Under the pieces are notes generated by a model, which searched no databases, had not been told where the DNA came from, and worked only from the letters and a program-made list of their open reading frames with translations. The position numbers and the translations under genes are program-made. Shown here one piece after another: positions 11,645-22,592 of a DNA stretch of 64,000 nt; position 1 is the first letter of the stretch, and each line of letters opens with the position of its first letter. Source of the stretch: Diploptera punctata (lineage: Eukaryota; Arthropoda; Insecta; Blattodea; Blaberidae); the NCBI GenBank assembly GCA_030220185.1, contig JASPKZ010000424.1, positions 532,001-596,000 of the forward strand, written 5' to 3'.

Positions 11645-12090
11645 TTTTGTTAGGTTAGATGTGTGAAAGTTGGTGGACGCCAGATTAGTTTACGGTACAG
11701 TGAAATGTAATATGTAACTGATTTTGTCAGGTTAGATGAGAAAAGTTAGTATACACCAGTTTAGTTTACGGTAGAGTGTAATGTACTATTTAACTGATTT
11801 TGTTATGTTAGAAGACTAAAAGTTAGTGTATGCCAGATGTATCTGATTTTGTTAGGTTAGATATGGGAAAGTTAGTGAACGCCAGATTAGTTTACGTTGC
11901 AGTGTAATGAAATATGTAACTGATTTTGTCAGGTTAGATAAAACAAGTTAGTACCGGTATACACCAGATTATTTTATGCTACAGTATAATGTAGTATTTA
12001 ATTGATTTTGTTAGGTTAGATGACGAAAAGTTGGTATACGCCAGATTAATTTACGATAGAGTGTAATTTACTGTTAGGTTAGATGAGAAT
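11641..12090. repeat. Minisatellite, about 76-bp unit, six to seven copies
   Basis: Units starting 'ctgattttgttaggttagat' begin at about 11642, 11718, 11794, 11843, 11920 and 12001, with a partial copy at 12073. Each continues with 'aagttagtatacgccag' and 'tttacggtagagtgtaatg'. The third unit is shortened. It starts directly at the end of the Merlin coding region, so it may derive from the element's 3' end. From 12100 to 12480 I see nothing else. Confidence 0.85.
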
Positions 12091-12479
12091 ATTAAAATGA
12101 CAAGAACATGTTAGAAATAACTGTATTTTTTGTTTGGATTAATTTGGCGCTGTTCATTTTCGACAAATCAATAAATGCGTACGATGATCGATCGTTGCCG
12201 ACAATCGATTCAGTTAAACAATTTTTATGTTAAGATTCATCAGTATGTAGATGTGAATTTTATTAAACTTAAATTTTTTTGCCATGTAATTTAAAAAAAA
12301 TATATAGATTTGGAATTAAAATAAAATATGTTTCTTCTATTTCACCTCTCCACTGAAAAGAAAACATCTAGCCATATTTCCGTCCTGGACTAACATCTGA
12401 ATATTGGAACTGACGTCACAACCAGAATGGCTACATCATTCAGGCAATGTAGAAAATAGTGCTTTGAAAAATATTATTT

Positions 12480-13175
12480 TAGTTGTTTCTGGATGATCCG
12501 GATTTTTTTTTTCGTGTTTTCATCTTTGGTGTTTGTACGTTTCATTTTAAAACCGAAATCACATCGAAATTGCTATGTCCAATTTTTGAGCCGTGTAGCA
12601 CCTTTACGTTTCATTTTAAAACCGAAATTACATCAAAATTGCTATGTCCAATTTTTGAGCCGTGTAGCATCTCTACGGTAGAAAGAAATTCGATGTAGTG
12701 TACGGAATGAGCAATCCGTAGTGTTTCGATACATGTTATTTTACTATTTTTTTAAATTTATATATCGCAAAGTTTTTTCGTGTTTTCATCTTTGGTGATC
12801 CCAAACTTCATTTTAAATGATAAATTTCTTCGCAATTTGAATATCTGATATAGTAAACTAGAGGGATATATGTTATGTACTGCTTAAAAAAAGGTAATTT
12901 CATTTTTTTTATTTTACTACTGGTCCGTATTTTTTACGTCTTGTCATCTTTCCTGATCCTAAGCTTCGCTTTAAAACCAACATTAGCTCGAAATTGGGAT
13001 GTTATAGTAAAGTAGTGAAATGTGTATTGGGTAGTGCCTAAATAATGTCATTTTTCTAGTTTGTTTGTGGATGGTCCGCAATTTCTTTTTTCCTGTTTTT
13101 ATCATTGGTGTTCCTAAACTTCATTTTAAAACCAAAATTAGATCGAAATTCGGATGTCCACTTATTGCGCCGAAC
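12480..13175. repeat. Diverged tandem repeat, about 150-bp period, plus inner 67-bp duplication
   Basis: The phrase 'tttttcgtgttttcatcttt' followed by 'cttcattttaaaaccgaaat' and 'tcgaaattgggatgtcc' recurs at about 12510, 12775, 12930 and 13085 with heavy divergence. In the first unit the segment 'acgtttcattttaaaaccga' is duplicated (about 12537 and 12604) almost perfectly. No coding potential or known family was recognised. Confidence 0.7.
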
Positions 13176-13299
13176 CCTTATTAACGTGCAAATTTAAGCT
13201 TCTAGACTACGAGTTGCATGTCTCAAATTGTTTATCTAAGACTCCTCTGCAATACCTGACAGTTTGTCGGTGTTATTCAATATCACCCTGTATATATCC

Positions 13300-13880
13300 C
13301 CTTTAAACTATTATCGAACATCCTGAACACACGACTAACAAGTACAATTGATAGGAAAATACCTGACCAACAGTTCGGTTTTGAAAAGCCGCTCTACTCT
13401 ACAAGTAATAGACAACCTACTTTAAGACATACACGAAGCACTGAATAGACCGAAGCAGAAGTTCTATGCTGTATTCGTAGACTACTATAAAGCTTTTGAT
13501 AACGTACATAGGAAACTACTGATCTCCAAGTTAAGAAACATGAATAGACCGAACGAGCACACTCTAACCCATCCATAACACATTATCTCAAAATATCTTA
13601 ATGATAGACGATACAGTTCAACAATCAAAGGAAGTCATTCAGACCAGAGTTCTTCAAGAGGACTCTTTAAAAATAAAGCTACAAATCCTGGTCAAGATAG
13701 CATCTCTAGTGTCTTCTGGAAACACCTATCAGACCATGCCCTTAAATATTTAGCTAAATTATTCTCCGCTAGCTTCATTCTCGGATGCACAAATTATAAT
13801 GTTCCCTAAGGTAAAAAACATCAAGACGCTAGTAAAGGCATCATTAACATATGCAGCGCCAATACTATTAAACAAAAAAA
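13300..13880 (+). pseudogene. LINE reverse-transcriptase scraps (two pieces)
   Basis: The first piece (about 13310-13600) reads IDRKIPDQQFGF, then after a shift LNRPKQKFYAVFVDYYKAFD, the motif-A region of a LINE reverse transcriptase with its catalytic Asp. The second piece (about 13675-13880) reads PGQDSISSVFWKHL, an upstream part of a different reverse transcriptase (normally GxDxIPxxxLKHL). The order is therefore wrong for one element, which suggests two small LINE fragments side by side. Confidence 0.6.
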
Positions 13881-14099
13881 AAAAAACAGATACACTACAT
13901 AAAAGTTTAGAACTCGCGCGTGTGCATCGGTAGGGAGTAGACGTGTTAGATCGCTCCGCATAGAAGTGAATTCAACCTAGTAAATAGTGAACATTTTAAC
14001 ATATAAGTTATGTGATAATTTGTTAATATTTAGTGTATAAGTGTGTTTTAAAACAAAAAATATATAAGTAAATAGTGAAACAGTTAATATAAATATTTG

Positions 14100-14690
14100 T
14101 GAACATAACCTCCAAATCTGGTACTTCCTCAATGGTAGGCCCATCTGGAATGCAAGTTGGTCCATCAACTTCAATGACGACTCCAGGGGACTGAAAACCT
14201 CGCCAATTACTGTTATTGGCCAAGGGAATCTGTTCCACATGAATAGAGAGTTAAGAACACTCTTAGGTGGAGGTCTTAAAGGAGTCAATACCAGGGAGGG
14301 GCTGCGCTATTATGCTACCTCAGTGGAGGACTTTTCAATTACTGTTATTGGCCAAGGGAATCTGTTCCACATGAACACTCTTAGGTGGAGGTCTTAAAGT
14401 AGTCAATACCAGGGAGGGGCTGCGCTATTATGCTACCTCAGTGGAGGACTTTTTGAAACTGAAGGAGCATTTTACTTCCTTAAATAACGAGTATGATACA
14501 TTTCAGATGAGCATACAAGACCGAGATCTTCAAGCTGACTCTGGCTGCTGGGGATCGGGCCTCAACGAGGACAACGGTTTTTATTGCGCTGAAGCCTGCC
14601 TGCCAGCGGGAACCTACGCCATCCTCGAGCAATTGAATTACATCGTATCGCCACAATGCGCCTTCGGTGCGGCGTGGCAACGTAAATACC
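14100..14690 (+). pseudogene. LINE ORF1-like fragment
   Basis: Translation gives REGLRYYATSVEDFLKLK followed by HFTSLNNEYDTFQ, a pattern like the gag segment of Jockey-type LINEs just before a PRE/C2HC region (one 84-codon ORF, 14441-14695). The N-terminal part contains an internal duplication. The terminal part (about 14520-14690) is GC-rich, does not match anything I recognise, and runs into an R1-type reverse-transcriptase fragment. Confidence 0.5.
14205..14455. repeat. Direct tandem duplication, 132 and 119 bp
   Basis: The segment from 'aattactgttattggccaag' to 'cagtggaggactttt' occurs twice in a row (14205-14336 and 14337-14455). The second copy lacks 13 bp ('tagagagttaaga') and is otherwise nearly identical, so the duplication is recent compared with the divergence of the LINE relics around it. 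Confidence 0.9.
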
Positions 14691-14699
14691 CCTAGGGGT

Positions 14700-15480
14700 G
14701 TCTCTCATCGCTGCTTACAGGCAGCCGTTCTGCAATTAACTATACTTACTTTCCCTACTTTCCATCCCTCACTCGATATCTCGGGGTGCACATAGATGGA
14801 AGGCTCAGCTTTAGACAGCATGTAGAATTAGTGCGAACTAAGGGTGAGAGCCTCAAGATGAAGCTCGCGAGGCTTGGACAATGTAATTTTTACTTGCCTA
14901 TACGCCTTGTGCGTCTTTATCATGATGCACTCTTAACTGCGGTTGTTGACTATGCTGCTAGTGTGTGGGCACAACGCGCTGTTGATAAGCGGATTGTGCT
15001 ACATTTAAGACGAACACAAAGGAAGGTGCTCGTGCGTCTCTCTGGATCCTGCCGCTTTTGATCATAATGGGAATTTGGCCTATTGACTATAAAATTCGTT
15101 TTAGGGGAGCCAAATATTGGTTTAAAAAGAACAATATGATTAAAGTTCGCGAAATCCTTGGAGTAGATGTTGAAAATATTTTTGAAATTAAAAGAGCATT
15201 GCTCTTAGAATGGCAGAGAGAATGGGATTGCAGTGACAAGGGTAGGAGGGAGTACGGGTTCTTTCCGAACATAGAAGACCGACTAAGACAAACTCATATC
15301 GATCCATCCCCTGGGTTAGTTCACTTCTTGACTGGGCATGGTCCATATGGGGTCTACTTGCATCGCATAGGGCGCAGGGCTGATGACTTGTGTCCCCTGT
15401 GCGGTGGAACGTCTACACCGGAACATGTCCTGGAGTGCCCCAGGGTGGGGAGGTTGAGTCACAAGAGCGACAAACTTTAA
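14700..15480 (+). pseudogene. R1-type LINE: end of reverse transcriptase and C-terminal zinc motif
   Basis: The first frame reads LTRYLGVHIDGRLSFRQH and then VRLYHDALLTAVVDYAA, the thumb region that follows the YADD palm motif in R1-clade LINEs. After a frameshift near 15055 the second frame (15058-15480) reads IDPSPGLVHFLTGHGPYG and ends with CPLCGGTSTPEHVLEC, a C-x2-C-x8-H-x3-C motif typical of R1 C termini. The endonuclease and the catalytic palm are absent. The joint to the gag-like ORF upstream is not a normal element order. Confidence 0.8.
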
Positions 15481-16235
15481 ATAGATGTTCTGTTAATGTC
15501 ATGTTGTTCCACAGCATTCACTTCGCGGAACTCAATGCTCTTGCGGCGAAAGAAGAATACAGAAACGCTGCAAGGACTCCAGCATCCCAGGCGGAAGAAG
15601 AGGACCAGCATCTTCCAGACAGAAGGCCAGCACGCCAGCACGAGAGAAATGTCCGAGATTGATATAGACATAAATTAGTTGCAGCTTGCTCTCTATCTGT
15701 GTTAGCTAAATAATTAATAAATCTAACCAGCTTTCGTAACTTAATCTATGTTAGGATATTATAGTTTAAAACAACATAAACCCTACTTTGTCAATACTTC
15801 TTCACTTACTTGTTAGTTAACTCTAATAATACTATTTGTAAGTAGAATGCACTATACAGTACTTAATTAAATGAACATCATTGTAATTGTAAAATTAAAA
15901 ATAATAGTTAGAGTGTAAAATTAGGTATGTGCACTACTGTAAGTCACTAATACTGTAGAAGAGCTGATGCCAGTTAATACAAGCTGGATTCCAGTTCAGT
16001 AGGGTTTCCTGCTGGTTTCCAGTAGGGACCGTAGTTAATTAGACAGAGTATTAGTGACTATAATATTTTGTAATTTGTAGTTGTAGTTTTGTGTAGTTTT
16101 CAAGTTACTAATTGTATTTCCTGTAGTTTTGTTTAGTAAATAAATGAACATATTGTAAGAAAAAGAGGATAGTCTAATAAAGAGATCCTTGGGATCTGTG
16201 CATACTACGGTGTGGTTTAAGAAATTAGACACCAC
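15481..16235. other. LINE 3' region and AT-rich non-coding DNA
   Basis: Directly after the R1-type fragment, about 190 bp still have an open, charged reading frame (KEEYRNAARTPASQAEEE) that could be the tail of the same protein in another frame. The rest, to about 16200, is AT-rich with no gene. 'gtttcctgctggtttccagtaggg' around 16000 is a small inverted/direct motif without clear meaning. Confidence 0.5.
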
Positions 16236-17070
16236 ACTATGGTATCACAGATCCCCCCTTTTTTTCCTCACCCCGGCGCCACCTTTTCCCGCGATCCCGT
16301 CCGGCCTAAGGCCTTGCCCAATCCCAGGGTATAGGACAGGGCACTCCCTACCTGTCAACCGACTTGGAACCGCACCATGAACCTGCCTCCTGCTTGACTA
16401 GACTTTTGTGCTATAATTACACACACACTAAACAAACATCATCATGAATCCACAGAATCCACAAAAGAAAACACAAAACAATGCCATAAACCCCAATGCC
16501 ATAGAGAACTGCATCTTCTATGTGTACGAGGCCCAACAGTCGGGCCTACGGACACTTAGAAAGCAGATTCATCGCAAAATAGGTGAACTAAACGTCAGGG
16601 TAGAACTCAGAGATGACGGATCCACCATGTTCACCTTTGAAAACCGAGATCTATTCCAAAAAGCCACTAATGATATAGCACCCGAACCTCTTGATCCAAA
16701 CACCAAACTCACCATCCCCACTAACGCCACCCTACCACTTCCATGGGAAGAGAATAGGAACCGCACCCTGCTTCCAACACCCAGCTCTCCCAGCCTCCCC
16801 CCACCCCTAGACCGCCACCAAGACCACTGCCACACCCACTCCAACTAATGCTACACACAATGAAATCAACGAAGTCACACTTAACACTACAAACAGAAAC
16901 ACAGCCCTACAGATTACACAACACTCAATTAAGCCAAATAATCCACTCTACATAAAAAAATTCGCCACGCAACTTGGACTCCCAACGCCGAAATCCCATT
17001 GGTCAAACAAGAGCAAGATGACCACAGTCATCTTTAGCACACATTCTCATTCATTCGACCGACGGACCTT
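16236..17070 (+). pseudogene. Jockey-type LINE 5' UTR and ORF1 fragment
   Basis: A C-rich leader (about 16245-16440) precedes an ATG at 16444. The 134-codon ORF begins MNPQNPQKKTQNN and contains a segment NCIFYVYEAQQSG, then a proline-rich stretch before its stop at 16848. Further gag-like sequence (NPLYIKKFATQLG) continues to about 17000 in another frame. Proline-rich, low-complexity N termini are usual for LINE gag proteins. The zinc knuckles and ORF2 are missing, cut off at the palindromic junction near 17072. Confidence 0.6.
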
Positions 17071-17071
17071 A

Positions 17072-17111
17072 AGTATATTTCCAGTAGGTCTTGACCTACT
17101 GGAAATATACT
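17072..17111. repeat. Perfect 19-bp snap-back palindrome at a LINE-LINE junction
   Basis: Positions 17072-17090 (agtatatttccagtaggtc) are the exact reverse complement of 17093-17111, with only 'tt' between. The right arm belongs to the reverse-transcriptase reading frame that continues downstream (LDLLEIYC). The left arm is therefore an inverted copy of it, lying against the ORF1 fragment. Confidence 0.95.
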
Positions 17112-18179
17112 GTAGGAATTGGGGATTGACTGTAAATATTAGTAAGACAAAAACAATGACGTTCAAAAATGGGACGGCTTATGGTAGAGCAGAGGAATGG
17201 AAATACAGAGATCAAATACTTCAAAACGTGAAACATTTTGAAAATCTTGGTACGACGTTGAAAATAAACGGAAAGTGGAAGAACCATATTGATATAGCAT
17301 TATTCAAAGGGAGGGGACAACTTAATAGTATTCTCAGTATTCTAGGTAGAGTGCCCGATATTCCAGTTAGTAAGTTAGAAAAAATGTATGGAGCGATGGT
17401 GAGGCCAGTAATGCACTATGGTAGTAAGATTTGGGGTTTTAAAAGAACGGAATTACTAAATAAGGTATACGCATTTTCTAAAATATATTACAGGACTTAG
17501 TAAGGCCGTTTCTAACTGTGGAATTTTATATGAATTTGGTTAATTTCAGGACATAAGCTGGAAAATTCGTGTATTCAAGTACTGGTTGCGGCTAATCCAA
17601 GGTGAACAAACAATGCTCAGAGCAATTTGTTACGACCACCAAATTAGGAAAGCAAATGGGAAATTCTGGGCAGACGAGGTTAGGAGAGAACTCCAAAAGA
17701 TTGGGATGGGTTGGGTATGGGAAAAATGGACTGAAAATCGCAAGAATGTGTGGAGAAAAATAAGGAGGTACTTAGATATAAACCGACAAAATATTATGGC
17801 CGAATGCGCGGGAAAACGATCACTGTTTTTACAAAGAGACCTAAAATAAGTTTGGGGAAAAGAATCTTATATACTCAATCTAGGATTCAAAGAGAGATCA
17901 GTGCTTGCTTGGTTCAGGTTAGGGGCATGGACATTTTTAAAAATTAGCGACGATCACGATATGCGAATATGTCCAATGTGCGGGAGCTTTGAAGACGAGA
18001 TACATATATTAGGAAAATGTTACGATTTAGAATATCAGTTATTACCGGAAAGATTTCTAAATTCAAATCGTGAAAGATTGGCATGTTACGAGTTACTGAT
18101 AAACCCAGAAAACTGGATAAACTTGGGTAGATTTCTGGACAAAATGTGGAAAATAAGAACAACATTTATTCAGGAATAA
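17090..18179 (+). pseudogene. LINE reverse-transcriptase thumb and C-terminal domain
   Basis: The frame to 17500 reads NWGLTVNISKTKTMTF, ENLGTTLKINGKWKNHI and RPVMHYGSKIWGF, the region after the catalytic palm motif. After frameshifts, the frame from about 17553 continues (FKYWLRLIQGEQTML) to a TAA at 17847-17849 and stays in phase to 18179. It ends with CPMCGSFEDEIHILGKC, a C-x2-C-x7-H-x4-C motif. The 3' UTR runs to about 18426 and contains 'aataaag' just before a (tatg)n tail. The clade was not determined beyond this C-terminal architecture. Confidence 0.78.
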
Positions 18180-18428
18180 ATAAATAAGTTAACAAATTGC
18201 AATACCATTAATTCTCAATAATTCTACATAACTAAGTTAATGTATAATGTAATTGTATCGATATGTAATTGTAATATTATTGTGTTTTTTATTTTTGTTT
18301 TAAGTATATTGTTACCAAACATCAACTTATTGTAACGGACTGTCAACAGCACGTACGGCTTACTGCCCGTGCGATCCATATTTGTAAATAACATTGTATG
18401 TATCATACTTTTAGTTTAATAAAGTCCG

Positions 18429-18578
18429 TATGTATGTATGTATGTATGTATGTATGTATGTATGTATGTATGTATGTATGTATGTATGTATGTATGTATG
18501 TATGTATGTATGTATGTATGTATGTATGTATGTATGTATGTATGTATGTATGTATGTATGTATGTATGTATGTATGTA
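18429..18578. repeat. (TATG)n microsatellite, left part
   Basis: About 37 uninterrupted tatg units follow the LINE 3' end. The tract resumes after the pogo-like insertion, so both parts were once one tract. Tyr-Val-Cys-Met ORFs over it are artefacts. Confidence 0.97.
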
Positions 18579-20318
18579 GGGGAACAGGGGGCAGAACGGG
18601 GTAGTGGGGCAGAATGGGGTACGTGTATTTTTCTCTCAGTATGTGGCACGATATATCGGAATTTCTCAAAAGTATCTCTGTAATGTCTCAGCTGCTTGTA
18701 CAGATCAGTTTTTCGCCATCGGTGAAGTCTTTGTTACTTTTTTGCTTGTGTGGTCAGTTTTGAAGAGATTTTTGCAATATTACACCTTCTCTTCAGTGCA
18801 TGCAAATACATCTAAGCTTCATTTGAATAATATCTAACAATTACTGTGTTAAAGATTATTCCATTTTCTTTGTAAACATGTTTACTGCATTAGGTTTTGT
18901 TTCAAAATAATCCGGCCATAACGTCATAAATTATAATTGAGTTCGTGGGGCAGAATGGGGTAGGGCAAGACAGGGTACTACCCCGTCTTGCCCCATGCGG
19001 TCTTCATATTACTGACTGACTCTTTTCCTCTGTGTAGTTTCAAAATGGTGAGGAATTGTAAAAATAAGACACAGAGAGAAGAATTGTCCCTTGTGTCTAT
19101 GCTAGAAGCCGTTAATGGATCAAAGGTGTACAAAACGGCAGCTAGTCAATTCCAAGTGCTTCAAACAACTCTGGATTACACGTGAAGAAAAAGAGAGAAA
19201 ATGTGGATTACACAGTAAGGAAATCGATGGAAAATTTCTCCTGCGTTTTAGTGAAGAGCAGGAAACCGAACTTGAATACCTAAAAAAATGGAAGCCCAAC
19301 TCTTCGGCCTCAGTGTAAATGAATTTCGAGGACTTGCCTTCCAACTGGCGGAACGGGTAGTGCTTACGTACGTGCCTCATCAATGGCTACAGCCGTCAAT
19401 GATTTTCGAAAAAACTGGGATATGGCCATTTAATGTGATGATTTTTGATGATGCAGATTTCTTGCCTTCTTCAACAACAGATATTCAGATTGCTTCTGAT
19501 ATGATAGTAATGCAAGGCAACACTTCCAAACCTCAGGAACATCTGACGTCAGAAACATTTTCCTTCCCTGAAAATCTAGGGTCGCCAAACCACAGTCATT
19601 TTCAAAGTGCCAGCCAAGAAAATATCACAAAAGGGTCTCAAAAGAACAAGCGAGTTTAAAAAAATCGAGGCGAAAGTGCAATTTTGACATCATCAACATA
19701 GAGAAGTGCACTGCAACATTCTGAAAAGGATAAATTAGAAAAGAGGCCTGTAAAAAGATGATTTGCTTTACCAGAAAGTGACTCGAAACCAGGACCATCC
19801 AAAGTTAAGGCAGTCAGGTTAAACCTACCTAGTTCGAAAAATCATTCTGGCCCTGCCAAAAATGACGTTGAGGAAGATGATTGTCTCTACTGTCATGACT
19901 CTTCAGAAGAAGGTTGGATTAGATGTCCTTCTTGTCTTCAGTCGGCTCACAACTCTTGTGCTGGAGTCGATAGTGATGATGATGATGCCACTCATGTTTG
20001 TGTATTTTGTGAAAAATTAATCATTGTGCTATAGTTTATAAGTTTACTGATAAATATTATTAATTAGTAATGCAAAATACAAATAAAAAATTAGTACCCC
20101 ATTGTGCCCCATCCATGGGGCACAACGGGCAAATGTATTGCTCTAGTTTTATTGGATGTATATCCCCGATTTTTTTTATTAATTTGTAATGTGATTATGT
20201 TTTTCTGTTTATTAAATACCAATGAACATATCCATATCAGAGAACAAAATTTTACTTATTTATAATGTAAAATACATTGGATCAAACATTAGATACCCCA
20301 TTCTGCCCCACGTTCCCC
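18579..20318 (+). mobile_element. pogo-like element 1 inserted at TA in the (TATG)n tail
   Basis: The left end GGGGAACAGGGGGCAGAAC and the reversed right end GGGGAACGTGGGGCAGAAT are inverted repeats, and TA borders both sides inside the (tatg)n tract. The length is 1740 bp. The motif GGGGCAnAAnGGGGTA, present in the TIR, is repeated about eight times near the two ends, in both orientations. The element encodes a shortened transposase without its catalytic core. Confidence 0.9.
19045..20034 (+). pseudogene. pogo transposase 1: HTH and PHD-like finger, DDE core deleted
   Basis: The start MVRNCKNKTQREEL and the segment KTAASQFQVLQTTL form the N-terminal helix-turn-helix (CENP-B/psq type). After frameshifts the text jumps to FEKTGIWPFN (about 19407), which normally follows the DDE domain. 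It then runs to a C-terminal finger, CLYCHDSSEEGWIRCPSC, with AHNSCAG and CVFC (about 19890-20015), which fits a PHD/zinc-ribbon fold. The DDE nuclease is absent. An in-frame stop (19654-19659 region) and small shifts add damage. Such C-terminal fingers are known in Tigger/pogo-like proteins of arthropods. Confidence 0.85.
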
Positions 20319-20570
20319 TATGTATGTATGTATGTATGTATGTATGTGTATGTATGTGTGTATGTATGTATGTATGTATGTATGTATGTATGTATGTATG
20401 TATGTGTGTATGTATGTGTGTATGTATGTATGTATGTATGTATGTATGTATGTATGTATGTATGTATGTATGTATGTATGTATGTATGTATGTATGTATG
20501 TATGTATGTATGTATGTATGTATGTATGTATGTATGTATGTATGTATGTATGTGTGTATGTATGTATGTA
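20319..20570. repeat. (TATG)n microsatellite, right part
   Basis: This is the continuation of the LINE tail, about 63 units with a few tgtg variants. It is the same tract that begins at 18429. Confidence 0.97.
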
Positions 20571-20589
20571 AACAAAAAATAACAAGTGG

Positions 20590-21640
20590 ACATCCTTTAA
20601 TTTCAAATTTTGGTGCAGCTATGTTAACGACATAATAGCTATTGCAAATCAAAAACAAATTGAAGATGCTTTAAACTCCTGAACAATCTGTAAAATTTAC
20701 TATGTAAACCGAAACTGAAAATTAAAGACAAATTTCATTTTTGGATCTAAATCTAACAACAAACGAATAAAACAAGATAGAATTTGGAATACTGTATACA
20801 GAAAGAACACACAAATATAACTATATTAAGGCATCCGTATTCAACCATTTTGCTCACAGAGACAGTGTTCAATAGTTTAACACACAGATTAGTAAATGCA
20901 CCTATCAGCAGAAAAAAATTTGAGAAATAAAAATACATAATGAAAGTAGCAATCGAAAATGGTTATGAAGAAAACATGGTAAATAAGAAAATAAATAAGT
21001 TTTAAAGGCAAAAATTAATTAAAGAACGTAGGCCTACACTTAAAAGACAAACAGAAGACAACATAACATTTTTAAAAATTCACTTACGATCCATTAAAAC
21101 ACAAGTTCTAAAAAAAAAATTAAAAAGTTTAACATAAGATTGGCTCCCAAGGATGAATACAGCCTAAATAAGATATTTAAAACCAACAAAAATGAAAAAA
21201 ATTGCAGAAGAAAACAAATCAGGAATATATCAGATCAAATGCAGGGATTGTGAAAGAACACCTTAAAAACGTCAAAAATGGTGAAGTGGACAAGTCAGCA
21301 GTAGCGGCCCATACTTAGTCTGAAAACATTTAGGTCTAATTGAAACAAAAGCTAGCCTAATCAAAAGTACAAATAAACAGAAAGAACTCATGGTTTAGGA
21401 AAAAACCCACATCCAAAAAAAAAAAAAAAAAAAAAGAAAAACAAGAAAGAAAAACTCATGAATTTCGAAATTCCCGCAAATGTTGATTTGCTCCTGAGGT
21501 TCATCGGTCCACCAATAGAAGGAAGAAGAAAACCGCTGCAAGAAACGACATAACACAGGTCTACGAGAGGCTACTGATGATGGAGATATAGCACCGAAAC
21601 TGCAGTCTACAAGAATAAAGGATATAAGGTGAGGTATTAA
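20590..21640 (+). pseudogene. Penelope-like retroelement, 3' half with GIY-YIG remnant
   Basis: Frames read IFGSKSNNKRIKQDRIW, then FNHFAHRDSVFNSLTHRL with VNAPISRKKFE, the region after the reverse-transcriptase core of Penelope-like elements. Further on, SGIYQIKCRDC (about 21215-21250) is the start of the GIY-YIG endonuclease, but it joins directly to EHLKNVKNGEVDKSAVAAH, so the YIG part is deleted. A poly-A run lies at about 21416-21436. The tail with 'ctactgatgatggagatata' near 21570 resembles the usual 3' region of such elements. Many stops are present. Confidence 0.75.
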
Positions 21641-21659
21641 AATATTAATTTAATTCATT

Positions 21660-22460
21660 AAACTGCTCGAAACTTCAGTATACCGGAATCAACTCTACGT
21701 AGGAGAATATTGTCAAAGAATTTTGATGAAACAGGATTGGGACCTTCCTCATGTTTAGGTCAAGATGCAGAGAGAAAATTAGTTCTGCATATACAAAAAC
21801 TTCAAGCACCAGGATTTACACCAACTAGAGAAGTTCTACAAAATCTCGCTTTTCAATTAGACAAAGTAACAGGAGTAATAAACAGATTTAGTGAAGAAAA
21901 ACAGAGTGACGGACGCGATTTTATTATATCGTTCAAGGAGCGTAATCCTGAGCTGCCTTTCAGGAAAGCTGAAAGAATTTCTTTTGCCAGGGCCCAAGGA
22001 ATGAACAGGGAAGAGGTAAAACATATTTTGATTTATTCAAAAATACTCTGGAGGAAAAAAAAGCCTATTTAAGAAAACCAGGCAACATGTTCAATGTAGA
22101 TGAATTAGGTTTGCAATTGAATAACAAGCCTAGCAAAGTTATTGCCATGAGAGGCAGTAAAGATGTTCATCTGTTAACATCTGGAGAGAAAGGAGAAGCA
22201 ATAAATGTGGCGACAAGTTGTAATGCAGAATACAACTTTTTGCCACCCTATTGTATTTTCAAGCATGGATTTAGCGATGGTTTGCCTCCTGGTCCTACAA
22301 TCGTGATTAATAGAAAATCAGCTTACATAAATTGAGAAATATTTAAGGAGTGATCGCAGAATCATTTTGTACTAAGGAAACCAGCAGAGAAAACGTTAAT
22401 TCTGTTTGGGAATACTAGTCACATAAATTCTCCACAATTATTCTATAATATAATAGAATT
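21660..22460 (+). pseudogene. pogo/Tigger-type transposase relic
   Basis: The first ORF (to 22072) has SIPESTLRRRIL, LAFQLDKVTGVINRFSEE and FRKAERISFARAQGMNREEV. After a shift the next ORF begins MFNVDELGLQLNNKPSKV (first catalytic Asp) and has SGEKGEAINVATSCNAEYNF. Later LILFGNTSHINSP (about 22399) stands where LLxDGHxSH is expected, so the second Asp is lost. It is related to the pogo group and is more diverged than the two elements at 18.6 and 36.9 kb. No TIRs were found. Confidence 0.8.
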
Positions 22461-22592
22461 AAGAGGTTCAGTGCCAGAGGGAGCTATCCCACACATCTTA
22501 AAAAATGACATTTTATAGTGTTTTGACAGCTGCTGCCATCTCCCTTTTACTATAGAAATCTTAATAATATGACTACACAATTGTGCCATATA

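Noticed and set aside
11641..12090. Interstitial telomere array
   Set aside because: TTAGGTTAG occurs once per 76-bp unit and does not form a continuous (TTAGG)n tract.
8940..12090. CRISPR-like array in the regularly spaced repeats
   Set aside because: The repeats at 8.9-9.2 kb and 11.6-12.1 kb are contiguous tandem units without unique spacers, and the setting is an insect genome.
18398..20658. Many long Tyr-Val-Cys-Met and His-Thr-Tyr-Ile ORFs
   Set aside because: They are translations of the (TATG)n microsatellite in all frames.
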